Positions 4,987-5,906 of a stretch of 5,906 nucleotides of DNA are shown here, one piece after another. The stretch is from Micrococcales bacterium (GTDB lineage: Bacteria > Actinomycetota > Actinomycetes > Actinomycetales > Cellulomonadaceae), in NCBI GenBank assembly GCA_009783975.1, contig WRCL01000134.1, positions 1 to 5,906 of the forward strand. The letters run 5' to 3'. Every line of letters begins with the position of its first letter. The first letter of the stretch is position 1. Below the pieces are notes generated by a model. That model was given only the letters and a program-made list of their open reading frames with translations, did not search any database and was not told the DNA's origin. The position numbers and the translations under genes were made by a program.

Positions 4987-5028
4987 GGTGAGCGAGGGGG
5001 AGCCTTCGCCATGACCAGGCACGGCATC

Positions 5029-5074
5029 TGTTAATATTGCATATCCTCACGATTCTCGTGATGATATGCGATAT
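5029..5074 (+). promoter_or_regulatory. AbiE promoter and 41-bp operator palindrome
   Basis: An extended -10 element, TG (5029-5030), one base, then TAATAT (5032-5037), predicts a transcription start at about 5043-5045. Centred at 5054 is a palindrome with paired blocks ATAT (5034-5037/5071-5074), GCATATC/GATATGC (5039-5045/5063-5069) and TCACGA/TCGTGA (5047-5052/5056-5061). This gives 17 of 19 arm positions paired around a 3-base centre. It covers the -10, the start site and the leader, so a bound protein would block transcription. AbiEi antitoxins are known to repress their own operon by binding inverted repeats in the promoter, which this fits. No good -35 was found. Confidence 0.65.
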
Positions 5075-5891
5075 GGAAGTTGATGGTGTGCTGCTGGACG
5101 AGCCCGTCCGCGCGCCACTGGCGGCAGACTGGGCGCTGTCGCACGGCATCTCAGCGTTGACAACCGCACAGGTCGCGACGCTGCTGGGTGTCCCAAGCAC
5201 GCAGGTGCCACAACGGTTGGCCGTTCCCGTCCAGCGCACACAGTGGGTGTCCCCAGCGAGGGGGTTGTGGGTGCCAGTGCCGCCGCAGTACCGCGGGTGG
5301 GGTGGTCCGCCAGCGTTGGAGATGGTCGCAGACCTGGCCCGGTTCGCCGGTGTGGACTACTACGTGGGCTGGCTGTCAGCAGCGGGGCTGTACGGCGCTG
5401 GTCACCAGGCCGCCCAGGTGACCCAGGTCGCGGTCTCACGTACCGTGCGCCCGCGCACCGTCGGCCGCGCCCGGCTGGAGTTCTACACCCGTGGGCGCGC
5501 GACGACCGCCGAGACCCGAACCCACACGGTCCGCACCGGGCCGGTCCGCCTGGCCACCCCCGAGCTGACTGTGTTGGACCTGACCACCGACATCCTCGCC
5601 GGAGGCGGCCTGGACAACGTGGCAACCGTCCTCGTCGAGCTCGCCGACGGTCCTGGCCTGGACGTGACCGAGCTGGTTCGTCTCGCCGACGGGTTCTCTC
5701 TTGCTGCTGTCCGCCGGGCTGGGTGGATCCTGGACCGTTTCACCAGCACCGGTGGCCTGGACGCCCTGAGCGATGTCGGTGCTCACCGCTACCGTCGTCC
5801 TTCAAGGCTGAGCCCGCACGCACCTGACGCCGGCCCAGTCGACCGACGCTGGCAGTTGCGCGTGAACCGGACGGTAGAGGTGGAAGCATGA
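5073..5891 (+). CDS. Type IV toxin-antitoxin system AbiEi family antitoxin
   Basis: This 272-residue protein matches the actinobacterial AbiEi type (COG5340). The N-terminus is a winged helix (about residues 13-70), with ISALTTAQVATLLGVPSTQVPQRL as the helix-turn-helix and GLWVPVP as the wing, which should bind the palindrome in front of the gene. The antitoxin domain follows, with hallmark DYYVGWLSAAGLYGAGHQAAQVTQVAV (95-121), a strand-rich part through LEFYTR, the motif TPELTVLDL (162-170) and GGLDNVATVLVEL (178-190). The ending RWQLRVNRTVEVE is characteristic of the family. AbiEi counteracts the AbiEii nucleotidyltransferase toxin without stable binding, and AbiE systems can abort phage infection. 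The start is uncertain: ATG 5073 is used here, ATG 5061 and TTG 5037 are in frame, and none has a Shine-Dalgarno sequence. TTG 5037 overlaps the -10 and is unlikely. The last codons overlap the next start by 4 bases. Confidence 0.88.
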   Translation: MEVDGVLLDEPVRAPLAADWALSHGISALTTAQVATLLGVPSTQVPQRLAVPVQRTQWVSPARGLWVPVPPQYRGWGGPPALEMVADLARFAGVDYYVGWLSAAGLYGAGHQAAQVTQVAVSRTVRPRTVGRARLEFYTRGRATTAETRTHTVRTGPVRLATPELTVLDLTTDILAGGGLDNVATVLVELADGPGLDVTELVRLADGFSLAAVRRAGWILDRFTSTGGLDALSDVGAHRYRRPSRLSPHAPDAGPVDRRWQLRVNRTVEVEA

Positions 5892-5906
5892 TCGAGGCCC
5901 AGGCCA
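5888..5906 (+). CDS. Start of the next gene, presumably AbiEii toxin (nucleotidyltransferase), cut by the right edge
   Basis: ATG 5888 overlaps the AbiEi stop as ATGA, and purine-rich sequence resembling a ribosome binding site (GAGG at 5877-5880, GGAAG at 5882-5886) precedes it. Only MIEAQA is visible, which carries no family signal. AbiEii is expected here because AbiEi antitoxins are almost always followed by, and often overlap, the toxin gene. That identification rests on gene order, not on sequence. Confidence 0.55.

Noticed and set aside
4482..5027. 181-residue minus-strand open frame in the gene-poor stretch
   Set aside because: It runs through the perfect hairpin at 4567-4630, has no ribosome binding site or recognisable domain, and is rich in Arg, Pro and Ser.
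5037..5072. TTG start at 5037 for AbiEi
   Set aside because: It lies on the -10 element, so it would not be in the mRNA predicted from that promoter, and it adds residues without family similarity.

Overview
The window is GC-rich throughout, with strong G/C third-position bias. It carries families typical of Actinomycetota: a SigE-type ECF sigma factor with a CU044_5270-like membrane partner, a DUF805 protein with a Gly/Pro/Tyr-rich N-terminus, and an AbiEi antitoxin of the actinobacterial COG5340 type. Two genes lack a Shine-Dalgarno sequence and look leaderless or nearly so, which is also common in this phylum. The genus cannot be fixed from the sequence.

Layout: (1) 1-261, the C-terminal end of an unrecognised protein running in from the left edge, followed by about 100 bases of possible gene debris. 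(2) 370-974, a complete type II toxin-antitoxin operon, a Phd/YefM-like antitoxin followed by a RelE/ParE-like toxin, with two perfect palindromes in front of it. (3) 975-1283, a non-coding stretch holding five ~11-bp repeats spaced about two helical turns apart, arranged as a nested palindrome, directly before a putative ECF-type promoter. (4) 1284-2887, a sigma factor gene overlapping by 4 bp a single-pass membrane protein that is the likely anti-sigma factor. (5) 2928-3623, a DUF805 membrane protein. (6) 3665-3688, a hairpin between convergent genes. (7) 3723-4388 on the minus strand, a secreted lipoprotein. (8) 4389-5033, about 650 bases without a confident gene, containing a perfect 27-bp-arm hairpin and degenerate sequence related to the end of the gene at 1-261. 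(9) 5034-5906, a type IV toxin-antitoxin (AbiE) operon: a 41-bp operator-like palindrome over the promoter, a complete AbiEi antitoxin, and the first codons of the next gene (presumably the AbiEii nucleotidyltransferase toxin), cut by the window edge.

Working together: the two toxin-antitoxin modules are each predicted to be autorepressed through the palindromes in front of them. The sigma factor and its membrane partner probably form an envelope-signal circuit, perhaps autoregulated from the promoter at 1247-1276. The DUF805 protein and the lipoprotein are envelope proteins with no demonstrated link to that circuit. The least expected features are the two repeat-built palindromes (1151-1222 and 4567-4630), which share a two-forward/two-reverse design with 19-20 bp periodicity, and the fact that both toxin-antitoxin operons sit just downstream of related C-terminal gene ends (202-261 and 4927-4986). 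This looks like an accessory region shaped by duplication or recombination. No wholly new system is proven here.
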